From contig SCFE01000027.1 of the NCBI GenBank assembly GCA_004352715.1, forward strand, positions 283,780-347,779: a stretch of DNA of 64,000 bases. The letters run 5' to 3'. The position numbers and the translations under genes were made by a program. This document shows, piece after piece, positions 34,457 through 46,350 of the stretch. The notes beneath the pieces were generated by a model. It saw only the letters and a list, made by a program, of their open reading frames with translations. It searched no databases and was not told the origin of the DNA. Numbering within the stretch: the first letter of the stretch is position 1; each line of letters opens with the position of its first letter. This stretch comes from Hofstenia miamia. Its lineage: Eukaryota; Xenacoelomorpha; Acoela.

Positions 34457-36879
34457 ATTTATATATATATATATAGAAAATTTGAAGTACATTATATTTC
34501 AATGCTTAAATCTCAATCCATGCACAATTTTAGAACTTTACCTGATGCAACATATAATAATTTCTCTTAGATTTCATGGATGTGAAATGATGAAGCCTCT
34601 TGAGTACTTAATGCCGAATTTTTAGGGTACATTCCGGAATTTAAAAAAAAACTTAAACGATAAATGAATTATTTATTATTGCCAGCAATTTGAGGTAGAA
34701 CTTAAAAAATTAGCATTGGAAAATCACTTCAGAAGTTCAAAAGTAGATCAAAAATGGACGTATCAAGTAATTTTAAATACGGGACAGTTCTTAAAAACAC
34801 CGTTTTGGTAGCGTACGGCACACTATAAAAGCCTACGCTTGGTTTATCAACCTTTATTGAAAGTGTAATTATCTATGTAACACAAAGGCAAGATTTAAAG
34901 AAATTCTTGTAAATCAAATAATAAATAAATCAATCAATCTTTTTCTCGTTTTCATAAGCAATGAAGCATTGTCCCAGAGAAGCTCCAACTGCATCTACAC
35001 AGGCCTATAATCGATAGCAGCCTCTAATTTGGAAAAAACATTTTTACCGATATTTTTAAATTACCGTCAACCATTAAGATAAATGGTTTTTCGAATTACT
35101 AAATAAAAATTGAAATTGAAAAAGAGATTAATAAATGTTCAAAAATTATGGTTAGTTCAGAGATGAAATCAGTTTCGGTCCAGCTTCCCAGTAGGGAAGA
35201 TTTTAAACCTAAGTTCTTGATGATGTTACAATTTTGTAATCTATATATATATATATACATATATATCAGAGCCGCAACATTGTTGCGTAAAAAATATGTG
35301 AAAATTGCGCTAAAATGTCCGTTAAAAACTACGTGAAGAAATATTTTTCCTAGCGATTTTGTTTCCTAGCAACTGTATAATCAAATATACTAAAGAGTGT
35401 TTCTTGAGATTGTCAGGTGACAGTGAAAGTCTTTGCGATCCCTGAAACTCTCTCAATTTTACTCGCATTTCTGCAAATACAAAATGCGGGTTTTAAATTG
35501 GATTGCTTCTAAAAGTGCAGCTGAAATTTCGGGATTACTGAGATCCAAAATGCCTCTGAAGTTCTCCATCTTTTCCAGATCTGGATTCTTTTCAAGATCG
35601 CTTCCAATTTTTTTCAATATTTGAATGCTTATGAACTCATTAGTTGTCTGCAAAATGGCAAATCTGGAGGTCCAAAACAAAAACAATTTGCCCTTTAAAA
35701 TTTTCATTCCACACTAAGAATAACTAAGGCAACTCCCGTGAAGTCTATTCTGAGCTGAACATGGAAAACTTTTGGCCTTGCAAGAATTAATGCAATTAAA
35801 GCCAATTCTTCTGATATATCGCACATTTTTATAACATATTTAAAATTTTTTCTTCATTTGTCAGATTCCTAAGCCAACGTAGGCTAGGTTAGAATCTTCT
35901 AATAAAATCTACACACTACAAATTGTAGCTCCTAAATTGAGCCCTAGAATGTCAAATATTTTTTAGGAGATTAAAGTAAAAAACTAATGCTTTGATTAGG
36001 GGAGTTAATTAGTAAGTCAAACTTTGCATTGAGAAATTCTTTTTCTAGGGCTATGGATATAAGAATGTTTGCAATTCACAACTAGTCGAGTGGACCAGTG
36101 CTGAAAATGGGTCGCACTATCAAAAAGTCTCAATTTTTAATGATTTGAATTATCGTTTACTAGAAGTAGAAATCCGTTTACAGCTAGATTAAAAAGAAAA
36201 TAGCTGATTTATTGGCTCTGACGAATTACGATTCCACTGGAATCAGTCGAGTGCTGCTGTTACAATTAGCTAATTTAAAACTAATTTAGAAACACTAAAT
36301 ATAGATGTTCAAGCCCATTATTGAAAAAAATTCAATTAAAATGCATTTGAAGAATTAGAGTCAATGCCACAATATATCTGTGATCAATTACTGAAATGCA
36401 TTTACCCGATTTTGCTTGTTTTGGAGGTGGCCAAAAAGTTGCTTTAGTATTAAGCGCATGAATCTGCCCATCTAACTACTTTGTAACGATGCATCTGTTG
36501 TTTAGGTAGTTCTGACAATCTTGCCTGAGATGGAGATGGTTAGAGCACGACAGGGCAGAGCCGGACATCAACTAATGTCTTGAAAAAATTGATCGACCTT
36601 CCAAAAAAATTGTATTGACTATAACACAATAATGTATGGAATTGAACACAGAATTATATATAACATGTTGAAAAATTATTCTTATATTTTTTAGGTTCTT
36701 AATTTTATATGTACTTTACGAAAAAAATAATTATATTTAATATATAAACGGTATAATATTCGCGGAAACAATATCAAATAGCCACACGATCTTAAAATAT
36801 TGCACAGATCGCCTATAATTTCTGCTTAAATAATGCTTGTGAAATATGGTGTTTGGTGTTTAGCATTAAAACAACAAAG
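34457..36879. other. AT-rich DNA, no supported gene
   Basis: There are (TA)n tracts at 34459-34475 and 35241-35268. An 82-codon minus-strand open stretch (35459-35707; contains LEKNPDLEKMENFRGILD) has no recognisable match and no splice context. Confidence 0.3.
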
Positions 36880-37560
36880 CGATATGATGACAGCGATTAT
36901 AAATTTTGAAGCGAGGCCTATGGACATTGCCAGCCAGCCACAAGCCATAGGACATTGTCAAAGATTCAAAGGTTGGAAAAACCGTGGTTTACAATGTTAA
37001 AAAGGCAATAGAGCCTGGTGAAAGTTTACAAACTAAAATTAGAAGTGGTTGACAAAATTTTGAGACATTCTACAGTCTCTAAAAACCTTGCCAAGCTCAT
37101 GGGACTTGGAATTTTGGCGTTAGATGGGAATAAATTTCCTCTCATCTTTGTAAAAGAGAATGAGAAAATAAACTCCAGGTGTATCAAGAACTTCTCAATA
37201 AGAATTATTTGAAATGAATACGGCAAAATTATTGAGAGGCAAACTCATATTGTAGCTGGATGGCGCAAAATGCAACATTTCAGTCTCCACCTCAGTAGGT
37301 TGATTTTAAACGGAATAAAATTCTGGCCAAAGACCTTGTAACCGCATGCCTCGTCAGATAGAAATCCTCTGGATTATGCAATATGGTCGCACATGGTTGT
37401 CAAAATCAATGAGAAAGCCCACAGCACCTTACTGTTCCTTGTAAATCAATCAAGAAGGCTTGGAAGGACATGAGTGAGCAATACATCAAATATGTCACTG
37501 GCTGATTCAGGAGCTGACTTACGAAGTGCCTACAAAATGATGAAGGCTATGTAGATTAAA
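36880..37560 (+). pseudogene. Tc3/mariner-like transposase relic
   Basis: The blocks lie in family order but in several frames. There is a homeodomain-like start near 36910 (FEARPMDIA) and IAKALKVGKTTVYNVKKAIE-like text near 36945-37010. Then HSTVSKNLAKLMGLGI at 37068-37114 and GNKFPLIFVKENEKINSRCI, typical of the region after the first catalytic Asp, at 37126-37180. Then NPLDYAIWSHMVVKINEK, carrying the last catalytic acidic residue region, at about 37367-37420, and AYKMMKAM / NDEGYVD-like text ending near 37555. Terminal repeats were not found. Confidence 0.7.
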
Positions 37561-37682
37561 ATTAACTTTTATAAAAAGCGTCGTTATCATATATATAAGA
37601 AGTTTTAATAAATATGTTTAAAAACTATGTAATTTTGTCTTACTTATATTTTTTCAATTTTTTCTGCGAACTTATGCCATAT

Positions 37683-37825
37683 TTTTATATATAATATATA
37701 ATAAACGAAAATTTATGTATAAACTCTAGTTACGCTGTTTGAAAAAAATATTTTTATATATAATATATAATAAACGAAAATTTATGTATAAACTCTAGTT
37801 ACGCTGTTTGAAAAAAATATTTTTN

Positions 37826-37861
<36 letters not shown>

Positions 37862-37925
37862 TACCAATCCCAAATAAACGAAAATTTATGTATAAACTCT
37901 AGTTACGCTGTTTGAAAAAAATATT
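37683..37925 (+). repeat. 69-bp tandem repeat with an embedded N and (TA)n
   Basis: The word taaacgaaaatttatgtata recurs at 37702, 37771 and 37875 within near-identical units ending ctgtttgaaaaaaatat. The first two are exactly 69 bp apart. The third is separated by an N (37825) and a (TA)n tract, so part of the repetition may be an assembly artefact. The same unit follows the gap at 53190. Confidence 0.65.
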
Positions 37926-38770
37926 TTTTCTTGGTTATGTACGTTTTTTCGATGCTTCTGGTCAATTGATGTTGCTAAAAACGAATTTGAGGTCATTCTC
38001 GCAGTAGAAACCATACTCTAGAAAATATTATGAAATTAAATTTATGGCCTAAAAGATGATTGTATTTAGAAATTGTATTATAATGGAAATGCCAAAAATC
38101 TTCAAATGACTTAGATTATTTTGCACAAACATCTATTGTATTTTGATTTTAATGTCAGCAGAAGCTTTCTATTGATCCAAAGGTCATGAGGCCTAAGTAC
38201 AGGGCTGGCCATAAGTCGCTTCGAAGTTTAATTGCAGTTTTTTCATCTTTCTTAAGTATCTATTCTATTTTTTTTCTTTGATGATAGTAAAATGAAGGTT
38301 GGAGGTTTTATTTGCTTTTTATTTTACTTCAAAATTCCCACTCAAACACCCAGTTATAATACTCCTAGTAATTTTATTGAATGTCATATTATATTGATCT
38401 TCATTGCTCAGCACCCAGTGTGCGAAGTCAAGGCGTCGCTCCTTGTCTGCTTCGTAGATCATCTGGTGCGTTGTTATGTGATATGGATGCATACCAAGAG
38501 TCTGCTTTAAGATTCGTCTTACAGAGCGAGAAGGAACGCCAGTTGCGTTTGCGACGTGTCAAGAGCTGCAGTGACCAAGAGGATTCGCTTCTTGGAGAGA
38601 TGTCATGTTTTCAAGAACAGAGTCCGCACGATCTTCGCACAACGACGGCCGACCCGAACGTGGTTTGTCGTGCAAAGAGTAGGTTTCCTCAAACTTCTTC
38701 ACCAGGTTGCGAATAGACGTTTCACTGAAAGGACCTTTGCTCAGTTCATTTGCTCTCTTGTACGCTCTTG
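37870..38770. repeat. Copy 1 of a duplicated block (see 53185-54171)
   Basis: The sequence from the repeat unit through the mariner-type terminal repeat and into its transposase is almost identical to 53185-54171, including DNA outside the transposon's terminal repeat. This implies segmental duplication or carriage inside a larger repeat rather than two independent transpositions. Confidence 0.75.
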
Positions 38771-39129
38771 GTTGGTTAGCGTAGCAAAGTTGAATCAACT
38801 TTAAACGAGTCTCCATCAGCAGTGACATCCTTCTGCTAGAATCTCCCGATCTCTTGCTTAAGTTGCAACAATTTAAATTCAATGAGCCGATAGCTATTAA
38901 ACACCAAATTTGAATTCAAATTTCAATGATGTTGAAAGATAGAAATCGAAGGCTAAGATCAATTTCAATCGGCTCTGGCACAAAGACTAAAACGAGTTTT
39001 GATGTGCAATAAAAAGCAAACAAAACCTCCTTTACAAAACTTATCATACATGAAGAAATAAATTAATTAAGGTATAAGACTTTCGAGAAATACGCATGTA
39101 AACTTCGAAGCGACTTTTGGCCAGCCCTG
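38200..39129 (-). mobile_element. Tc1/mariner-superfamily element, 930 bp, inactivated
   Basis: The left end CAGGGCTGGCCATAAGTCGC... and the right end, read on the other strand as CAGGGCTGGCCAAAAGTCGC..., form 31-bp terminal repeats with one mismatch. TA dinucleotides flank at 38198-38199 and 39130-39131. The transposase relic is on the minus strand. The catalytic part has been lost through a 137-bp deletion (see findings). Confidence 0.85.
38414..38882 (-). pseudogene. Mariner-type transposase N-terminal relic
   Basis: From the minus-strand start: ETRLKLIQLCYANQPRAYKR, SETSIRNLVKKFEETYSLHD and PRSGRPSLCEDRADSVLENM make up a helix-turn-helix region of the type found in DUF4817-containing mariner-like proteins. 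A TGA at the position where copy 2 has CGA (Arg) stops it at 38559; the frame then continues toward HVANATGVPSRSV-like text. No DDE residues remain. Confidence 0.7.
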
Positions 39130-39203
39130 TATAATCAAAATTGGATCTTTTTCTAATTAGCCTTAACTTTGCCTGTTTATTATAGTTTAATTAGATTTCA
39201 GTT

Positions 39204-39863
39204 ATGCCTACAATTTCGCTGTCCGACCTAAAAAATTTGAGTGATGCCCAGTTTACCTCGGCTGTGGGTGGTCCGAAGAAAGACGCCATCATTTCGTTGT
39301 TGCGCCAAGCTGTCACTTCTCTCTCTTCCTCGACTCTGTCCTCCAATGATGGCCCTGGTGTCATATCATCCTTGTCTGAATCCCTCACAAAGCTTTCCTC
39401 TGATGTTTCCTCACTACAATCTCAAATGTTCTCTTACAGTGCTGCTGCCTCACGTTCTGTCTCATCTCTCCTCAATAATTCTGATCCAAGTTTCACACCC
39501 GCGCTTGCTGCTCCTTCTGTTCTACCGCATCCTCCTAAGCAGTCTATCTCTTCATCTACTAACCGTAATCGTCCTCGTCCAGTTTTTGGTTCTAGTGCTT
39601 CCTGCCGTCTCCCTGCTGTTCCAATTAGTTCACTTCTGCCGCCTCCCCACAAAGCTCATATCTATATTGGCAGTTTTGCTGTCTCTGTGTCCACCTCAGA
39701 TGTTGCTGACCACCTTTGTTCCTCCTCTTTACAATTTGATGATATCCTTTCCATTCCTCCACGTCCTGACTCTCCATTTGTATTATTGCATGTTGTCTGC
39801 AATCAAGAGTCTCATCTTGCACTCTTGAATCCTGATGTGAGGTCGTTATTACCGCCTCTCTGA
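39204..39863 (+). pseudogene. LINE ORF1-like protein
   Basis: ATG at 39204 opens 219 codons: MPTISLSDLKNLSDAQFTSA, a long Ser-rich region, then PPHKAHIYIGSFAVSVSTSD and LLHVVCNQESHLALL-like text that resembles the RNA-binding or esterase-linked ORF1 proteins of CR1-type elements only loosely. A frameshift near 39840 takes the reading frame into GRYYRLSDDERKSFGLRPHR, which continues toward ORF2. Confidence 0.55.
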
Positions 39864-39864
39864 C

Positions 39865-40700
39865 GATGAGCGCAAATCTTTTGGCCTTCGTCCCCACCGC
39901 CGTAATGCGCCTCGCCATGACGGATTATCGCACTCTGATCTTCCTCCTTCCCGTAACTCTGGCTTTTCCGTATTGCTTGCCAATGCCCACAGCCTTGTAT
40001 CTTTGAACCGTCATCTCAGTTTTTACAATTTCTTCTTGCAGTCTCCTGTTGACTTCATTTTCATCACTGAAACCTGTCTTGATCCTGCCATTGCTGACAG
40101 TGTGGTTTTTCCCAACTCTATTCTTAAAGTTCTTTCTCATATGGATTGATCCAGTGGTCGCCATGGAGGTGTTCTCAATGCTTCACGACTTCCTAGCCTT
40201 GACATCCGTCCCATCTCTTTCAATTCATTACCCTTCGATTTCTGTTGTGGCTGTGCTGTTGCTCTCAGTGACCACAGTGTTTCTCTGCTCTGCGTTTACA
40301 ACCCTCCTTTGAAAATTGCCTTTCGCATTCCCATTGCTGATTTATCATCTATGTTCGAGTCTTTTCATGATAAGTCTACCTCCCTCTCTCGTCACCTTGG
40401 CTTTTCCATTCGTCCTCATTTTCTTGTTTGTGGTGACTTCAATCTTCCTAATGTCTGCTGGAATGCGTTCAACTCTACTGACAGTTATGAGTCTGCAGTT
40501 TTAGAAGTTTCTGCCTGCTATTCCCTTGAACAACTTGTATTTTCTCCTACTTTCAGCTCCTCCCTATTTGATTAGGTTCTGTGCTCTCACACCAATTACA
40601 TATTCGACATATCTGTAATCCCTTTTCCTGCTAAGCTGTCAGATCAGTCATTCATCCGCTTCAATCTGTCTGTCAACTCTACTTCTCCATCTGCTACTCC
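39865..40700 (+). pseudogene. CR1/L2-like LINE endonuclease domain
   Basis: Motifs occur in order across frames: NSGFSVLLANAHSLVS (Asn), FIFITETCLDPAI (TET-L, catalytic Glu), SSGRHGGVL (after a TGA following SHMD), HFLVCGDFNLPNVCWNAF (GDFN-P) and LSDQSFIRF in place of the terminal SDH. Stops at 40148-40150 and 40573-40575 break it. Confidence 0.7.
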
Positions 40701-41445
40701 AGCTGCTTCACAATATGCTCGATTTAACAGTGACTTTTTGTCACTTAATGCTGCTCTCTCATCTTCGCTCCCCGTTTTTAGTGATTCCTTCTCAGTGAAC
40801 GATTGGTTCACTTTCTTATGTTCCTCGTCCGCAGAAAAAGTGTGCTTTTCTTCCTTTCTATTTTTCGTCCCTTACTGTGCACTCCTTGAATAAATTGGAG
40901 TCTTACAAACGCCATTCTGGTACTACTGCTTCTCCGAAGCTGGCTTTTCTCACAGAAGATGTTATCAATTTTATGGAACTTGACAAAGTCTCTTTTCTGT
41001 CCAGCTTCTCGTCCGGTTCTCTTCAAGACTCTTATTCCTTCTTGCGCTCTCTTCATTCCAAGCCTAAACTCCCCAATTTGAGATGGAATCTTCTTTCTGC
41101 TCACTCTGACCTAGAGAAAGCTGATCTGTTCAACGCGTATTTTGTCTCTAACTTCTCTGTACCTGTCTCCATGTGCCCTGGTCCGCCTGCTGCCTCCCCA
41201 CTAATCCGACTTTGTGATAGTGACTTCAGCACCCATGATATTTCTCTCATGCTTAAATCTTGCAAGTTGTCTTGTCCTTGCTATCCTGACGGTGTCCCTT
41301 CCTTTGTAATTCATGAAACCTATCCATTTAAGGCATCTTTACTCCTTCATTTGCTCCTCTAAGCACTATCCCGCCTGTTGGAAGACATCTTGGATTTCTT
41401 TGCTGTTAAAATCTAATCAGCTTCCCTCCTCGCAGGTCTCATCCT

Positions 41446-41743
41446 NNNNNNNNNNNNNNNNNNNNNNNNNNNNNNNNNNNNNNNNNNNNNNNNNNNNNNN
41501 NNNNNNNNNNNNNNNNNNNNNNNNNNNNNNNNNNNNNNNNNNNNNNNNNNNNNNNNNNNNNNNNNNNNNNNNNNNNNNNNNNNNNNNNNNNNNNNNNNNN
41601 NNNNNNNNNNNNNNNNNNNNNNNNNNNNNNNNNNNNNNNNNNNNNNNNNNNNNNNNNNNNNNNNNNNNNNNNNNNNNNNNNNNNNNNNNNNNNNNNNNNN
41701 NNNNNNNNNNNNNNNNNNNNNNNNNNNNNNNNNNNNNNNNNNN
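41446..41743. other. Assembly gap, 298 N, inside the LINE RT
   Basis: The gap lies between the fingers region and the palm of the CR1/L2-like RT. It is not flanked by TA repeats. Confidence 0.95.
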
Positions 41744-42274
41744 TTACGTTTATTTGGTTTTGATGTGGATTTCAACAAACTGTTCCAGTCTTACCTGACC
41801 AATCGCCACCAGTGTGTCAAAATCAACTCGTCTATCTCTTCTCCTGTCTCCGTTACTAGTGGTGCCCCTTAAGGCTCAGTGTTTGCTGTTCTTTTCTTCC
41901 TGGTTGCCATTAACGACCTCCCTCATTCTGTTCTCAACTCGTCTTGCCTGTTGTATGTTGACGACAGTGCGATTTTTGATTTTGGTTGGTCTTTTACTTC
42001 TAACATTTCTCCTGATCTTGAGCACTTGTCTACTTGGTCCTCTGTCAACCATATTGATTTTAGCACTACCAAGACATTTGTTATTTCCTTTTCTTTGGCT
42101 CCCCCTTCTGATTTGCCTCTACCTGTGAACTTTGCGCCTAATCACACTCATCTTGGAGTTAAACTTGCTGCAAACTTAAATTGGACTGGGCATGTGTTGT
42201 TGCGTCTCCGCAAAGCTAATTCCTCGATATTTCCCTTTTCCGTAATGTTCCTTTTAATGCCTCGTCTGCTGTGA
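41744..42274 (+). pseudogene. CR1/L2-like LINE reverse transcriptase, C-terminal half
   Basis: After the gap: DVDFNKLFQSYLTNRHQCVK, then SVTSGAP-stop-GSVFAVLFFLVAINDLP, where the usual PQG box has CAA changed to TAA, then CLLYVDDSAIFDF (YVDD catalytic box), STKTF-like text and NHTHLGVKLAANLNWTGHVL (thumb). Further frameshifts follow to about 42700. Confidence 0.75.
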
Positions 42275-42809
42275 AACTCTCTTTGTTCAAGTCCATTCCT
42301 CGCGCCATTCTTCTCTACGCGTCTCCTTGTTGGTGGCCTTCCCCTGCTTTGTTCCACTTCATGAAACGTTTCTAGAAACGTGCTTTCAAATGGATTTCCC
42401 CTTTGGCCTATAAAGACACTCTGCTGAAATTCTCCACTCTCCCACTGTCACTCTACTTCCATGCTGTGATCTCCTCCTGTTCAATCGACTACTGACTCGC
42501 AAATTGGATCTTGATCCTTTTGATTTCATTAAGTTCTCTAATTCCTGCTGCACTCGCTCTGATGATGTTGTCACCTTCTCCATTCATTGTATGAAGAAAC
42601 ATCGCACCCTTCACTTGTTTTTCAATTGCACTTGTACTGCTGCTAATTACATCTTGACTCTCAACCCTCCAACAGCGATTGATTTCTTTTCCCCACCACC
42701 GAGCTTCAAGAAATCTTTGATGGCTTTCCTCTTTGCTGAGCCCTTATTTTTTTGTTGTGTATGCATTCAACGGCTAAATAAAGTCATTCATTATTATTAT
42801 TATTATTAA

Positions 42810-44045
42810 CTTTTAAGCAAGCCATTCTTTAGTGTTCAAATAACTAATATATAGATTCTTTCACTGATATGAATCTACAATAGCTTCATGAGGCCGAATT
42901 ATACTCCCAATGTGTTTTTATACAGATTTCAATATATTTTAGATATAGCCACAATCACATTAAAAACCTTTTGAGTAGTTGGTGTAATTTTTTGTTGTTT
43001 ATCACTATACAAACAAAATTTCCAGGAACAACATTCAATTGAAATTTCAGAAAATAAAGTTTAGAAGACATTCCTCGCAATGTCGACTTTCTTCAATATA
43101 GCAAGGAAAAGAAAATGTCTGTTTTTCTCATGTAAAGATTCAACCTTGCAACTATCAGATTAGTTCATCGTTCCTGGAAAATTCTTTTGTAAATTAGAAA
43201 TACGTGTTTTAGGATCAGAGCATTAAGTAATGGAGGTTATTGCTGTGAAATGAGTTGATAGCAGGATGTACGGCAAACTCTTCTTCATAGATAAAAGTAA
43301 TAGTCACTATTGTGGTTTCTCGTTTTAGTCCAATCATGAAAAATAGAAAATAGCAAAGGGTGTTTATCTTCAACAAGAAGGAATATATTTCTTGGGTGCA
43401 AGATCCAAACTCCTGATAAATTATAAATTCCAAAAAATGCTTAAAATTCTTCAGATTATTTTGTTTGAATCACCATTATATTTATAATGGGCTGATTTTT
43501 CAGAATATATTATCCACAAATGTAACCTCCAGAAAGAATTCACACAATTCTTTCATTTATAGGAAGTCATGGTTTTTGCAGAGAGGACATGCATAATGTT
43601 GTCATAAGCACAGAGCATGGTCGTTATGTAGTATGCAAGGAGCATGAATGTATGCCAGTAAAATTCTTTCCCTATCCTTTAACTTGATGAGACACACCAT
43701 GACAGTGAAACTGAAGGTTATAAATAATTGTTAGAAATGAATAGCAGAGAATGTTTAACTTCAATGTTTGTGTAGAAATTAGAATGCAAATTACTCAAAA
43801 GGTATGGTTTTGTGTGTAAAATGACATCAAATTTGAAACTCTCGTCGCAAAAATGACTATAATCACTGAAAAAATTTGTCAACTGAATTTTATGTCACAC
43901 ATTTGGCCGCATACTTAAAAATCATAATTCCCCACTTGGTTCTTGAATGCTTATAATAAAATTTTGAGAAACGTATCAATTCTTCATTAGCAGCCATGTG
44001 ATGACTGAAACGGCACAAGTCTATCATTGAAAAAAGCAATATCTG
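42810..44045. other. AT-rich DNA, no supported gene
   Basis: I see only short ORFs without motifs here. Confidence 0.4.
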
Positions 44046-44053
44046 ATGGGCAA

Positions 44054-44294
44054 CAGTGGCGTACCCAGGGGGGTCATGGTGGAATGTCCCCCCGTCAGGT
44101 TTCCAAATTTAATTTTGACTGGATAAATCAAAAAATTTTTCGTAAAAAATTGAAAAATTTAAAATCTAGGATCGTGAAATGCATTTTTTAGGGTCTATTT
44201 TCTCAATGTTTTCAAAAATTTTCGCGGGGCTTCGCCCCGCATTAGGGAATAACAATGATGACCCCCCCGTCAGAAAATCCTGGGTACGCCCCTT
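44054..44294. mobile_element. hAT-type MITE, copy A
   Basis: The element starts CAGTGGCGTACCCAGG and ends CCTGGGTACGCCCCTT, giving imperfect inverted ends. Exact 8-bp duplications ATGGGCAA lie at 44046-44053 and 44295-44302. Its 241 bp include the internal hairpin gcggggcttcgccccgc. It is the same family as 58357-58598. Confidence 0.88.
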
Positions 44295-44302
44295 ATGGGC
44301 AA

Positions 44303-46300
44303 GCTGAAGAACTTGAAGATTTAGGTAAATTACGTCAACTACTGCATCTGCAGATGCAGTAATTCAGAAAAAGTTTACACATTGCTTAGCACTGGAAAGT
44401 GGATGTAGGTCATTTACCCAGCTAAGTAGTGACCAAAAGCTTTTGGACATTTAATCTTCTTCAAATGCAAATTGTGAAATGTTACCACTAGAAAGACATG
44501 TCATCAAAACCAATGCAATTCATAAATATATCTATTTCTTAAGTTCTTTACATTTTCATTGAAATTTTAGAAAAGTACAATGCAAAAAGCAAGTACTTCA
44601 AAACGTATTTGGAAATAGTGAGCTCAAGCAGGCACTCTCAAATTCTCAGTTTGTAACCGTAAATTGGCTATTGAAAGCATCTAAACGAAAAATTCGCAAT
44701 TGTAGTAAGATAGTGTATGAGAAGCTAGAAATGTCGAATAAACAGCAGCTGAGCATTCATTTTAAGCATGACCAGTTTTACACACCAAGTGAATACCGGG
44801 AACAACTGAATCCTGCTCAAATAAAAGAACAACACTGTATTATTGCTTAAAGAAAACACTAGTAATCAGATCACAATTATGCTTTTTTATAAAGTTTTTG
44901 TGTGCTGTGCCTCGTTGATACAAAACTCATTAAGTTTCTAAATTTTTTATTGCGATATTTTTTCAATTATAGCCAATAACTGATTATAATCTATTAAGTT
45001 ATTGTCTTACCAGCATGTATTATTGCAGTTGTTTAAATTTAATTGAGCCGGATTTATCTACAGCGATTACACTGTTAAAATGATATTGACATTCAAGAAA
45101 AGAAAAATCTCTACCATTTTATCAAATCACACTTTATTGCCTATCGAAAATCCCAAGTGAGTTTAAGTGCTACTTACGAAGCCCTCCGCAATAACTTGTA
45201 ATACTACTAGTCAATTGCTTATTGGGGGCACATTATATAAAAGTACTTAGGAAATATGATGTAGTGCATTTCCAAAAACTTGTTGAATCATCACTAGAGG
45301 ACAAGCAATGTGAGTGCAAGTTATCTCTTAGTATAATCAAAAGTGAATTGTTTTGTATGGAATCGCAAAGTGCCCTATATTGTTTAGTTGAATCTCAACT
45401 TTTATTTAATTGCATTTAAAGTTTTTTAAGTACATATATTGAATTTTCAGCACTCAGTCATGATTATGTTGATAACCGTAATAAACAAAGCCTCTCATCA
45501 ACCCTAAGTATTTAATTTTTAGGGCCTTGCACACTATATTACTTAAAATCAAAGCTATAAATATGAACCAAGTGCTTCTACTATTGTAAATCCCCTGTAG
45601 CCTTATACGACACTGAAAAATTTGTTAGTGGTTGTAGTCAGGGGATTCCAAATGCTTAGGATGAAGCAGCTGAAGCTTAGGTGTCCCCACGCCCTTCCCC
45701 TCCGCTTCATTTGAATTCATAAGTAGTCCACTACTATGCTATTGTTGTAAGGGAATTTCCATGGAGGATCAACTATTTAATTCGTTATGCTCTAAGCCAG
45801 TATGTATAGTATAGCTGATAGTGTATTTATTTAACCTGCATGATAAAATAATTTGATTTCTGCATATTTGATTTTGAATTTTTTATTACTGAATTTCGAG
45901 CAAGAAAAGCATTGAATAGTTTTTAGGGACTTAAATTTTTATAGTGATTCCTTCATAGATACTAGGGTCTATATCATATCACTAATCCGGAGAATATTTT
46001 ATCCCATCAGATTTAGGAATGTGGAGCCTGAATTCAATCTTACAAAGCCCCCCTCCCCCCACTGTGCGATATGCGCATTTATAAGGCCATGAAATTGGCA
46101 AGACGGCTTTAGATTTTTATTGTTCAAAATTGCTTTACTAATAGCATCTAGAATCCTTTTTATATAGGAAATGTGTTTACACTACGCAAATTGCTTTAGT
46201 CATAGCATATATCGAAATTTTATGATTGGATACATCGCTAATGCATCAGATATTAAGAAAAAGAATTACTAAGATAGTTGCATTGAAAATTAAATCATTT
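44303..46300. other. AT-rich DNA before beta-helix exon 2
   Basis: This stretch contains a 22-bp perfect palindrome at 44340-44361. No gene is supported; the 65-codon stretch at 45222 has no motif. Confidence 0.4.
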
Positions 46301-46348
46301 CTTGCAAGTAATTGACATAAAAGAGAGCTTAAGTCATATTTGGATTAT

Positions 46349-46350
46349 AG
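46349..46350 (+). other. Predicted splice acceptor before beta-helix exon 2
   Basis: AG ends the 18-nt string gtcatatttggattatag, which is repeated identically before the paralogous exon at 7283. In that other copy there is an in-frame TAA at 7252-7254 and no other AG between it and 7281, so this AG is the only plausible boundary there. The pyrimidine tract is weak, which lowers confidence. Confidence 0.5.

Larger units (their letters stand above)
39195..42809 (+). mobile_element. CR1/L2-like LINE, near full length, decayed
   Basis: ORF1, an endonuclease-RT ORF2 and a 3' end with CTAAATAAAG followed by (ATT)n at about 42785-42809 are all recognisable. The coding strand is strongly pyrimidine-rich (C/T). 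A 298-N gap (41446-41743) removes RT fingers and part of the palm. Several stops and frameshifts inactivate it. It starts about 65 bp after the mariner-type element. Confidence 0.75.
34386..46350 (+). other. Predicted 12-kb intron of the beta-helix gene
   Basis: If the two-exon model holds, this intron contains a Tc3/mariner relic, a 69-bp tandem repeat, a TIR-bounded mariner-type element, a CR1/L2-like LINE and a hAT MITE, all listed separately. Confidence 0.4.

Noticed and set aside
35459-35707. 82-codon minus-strand open stretch as a gene
   Set aside because: No motif, no splice context and no supporting neighbour.
39241-39828. 195-codon Leu-rich plus-strand frame and several minus-strand frames inside the CR1/L2-like LINE
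   Set aside because: The pyrimidine-rich coding strand opens alternative frames; only the frames with endonuclease and RT motifs are real.
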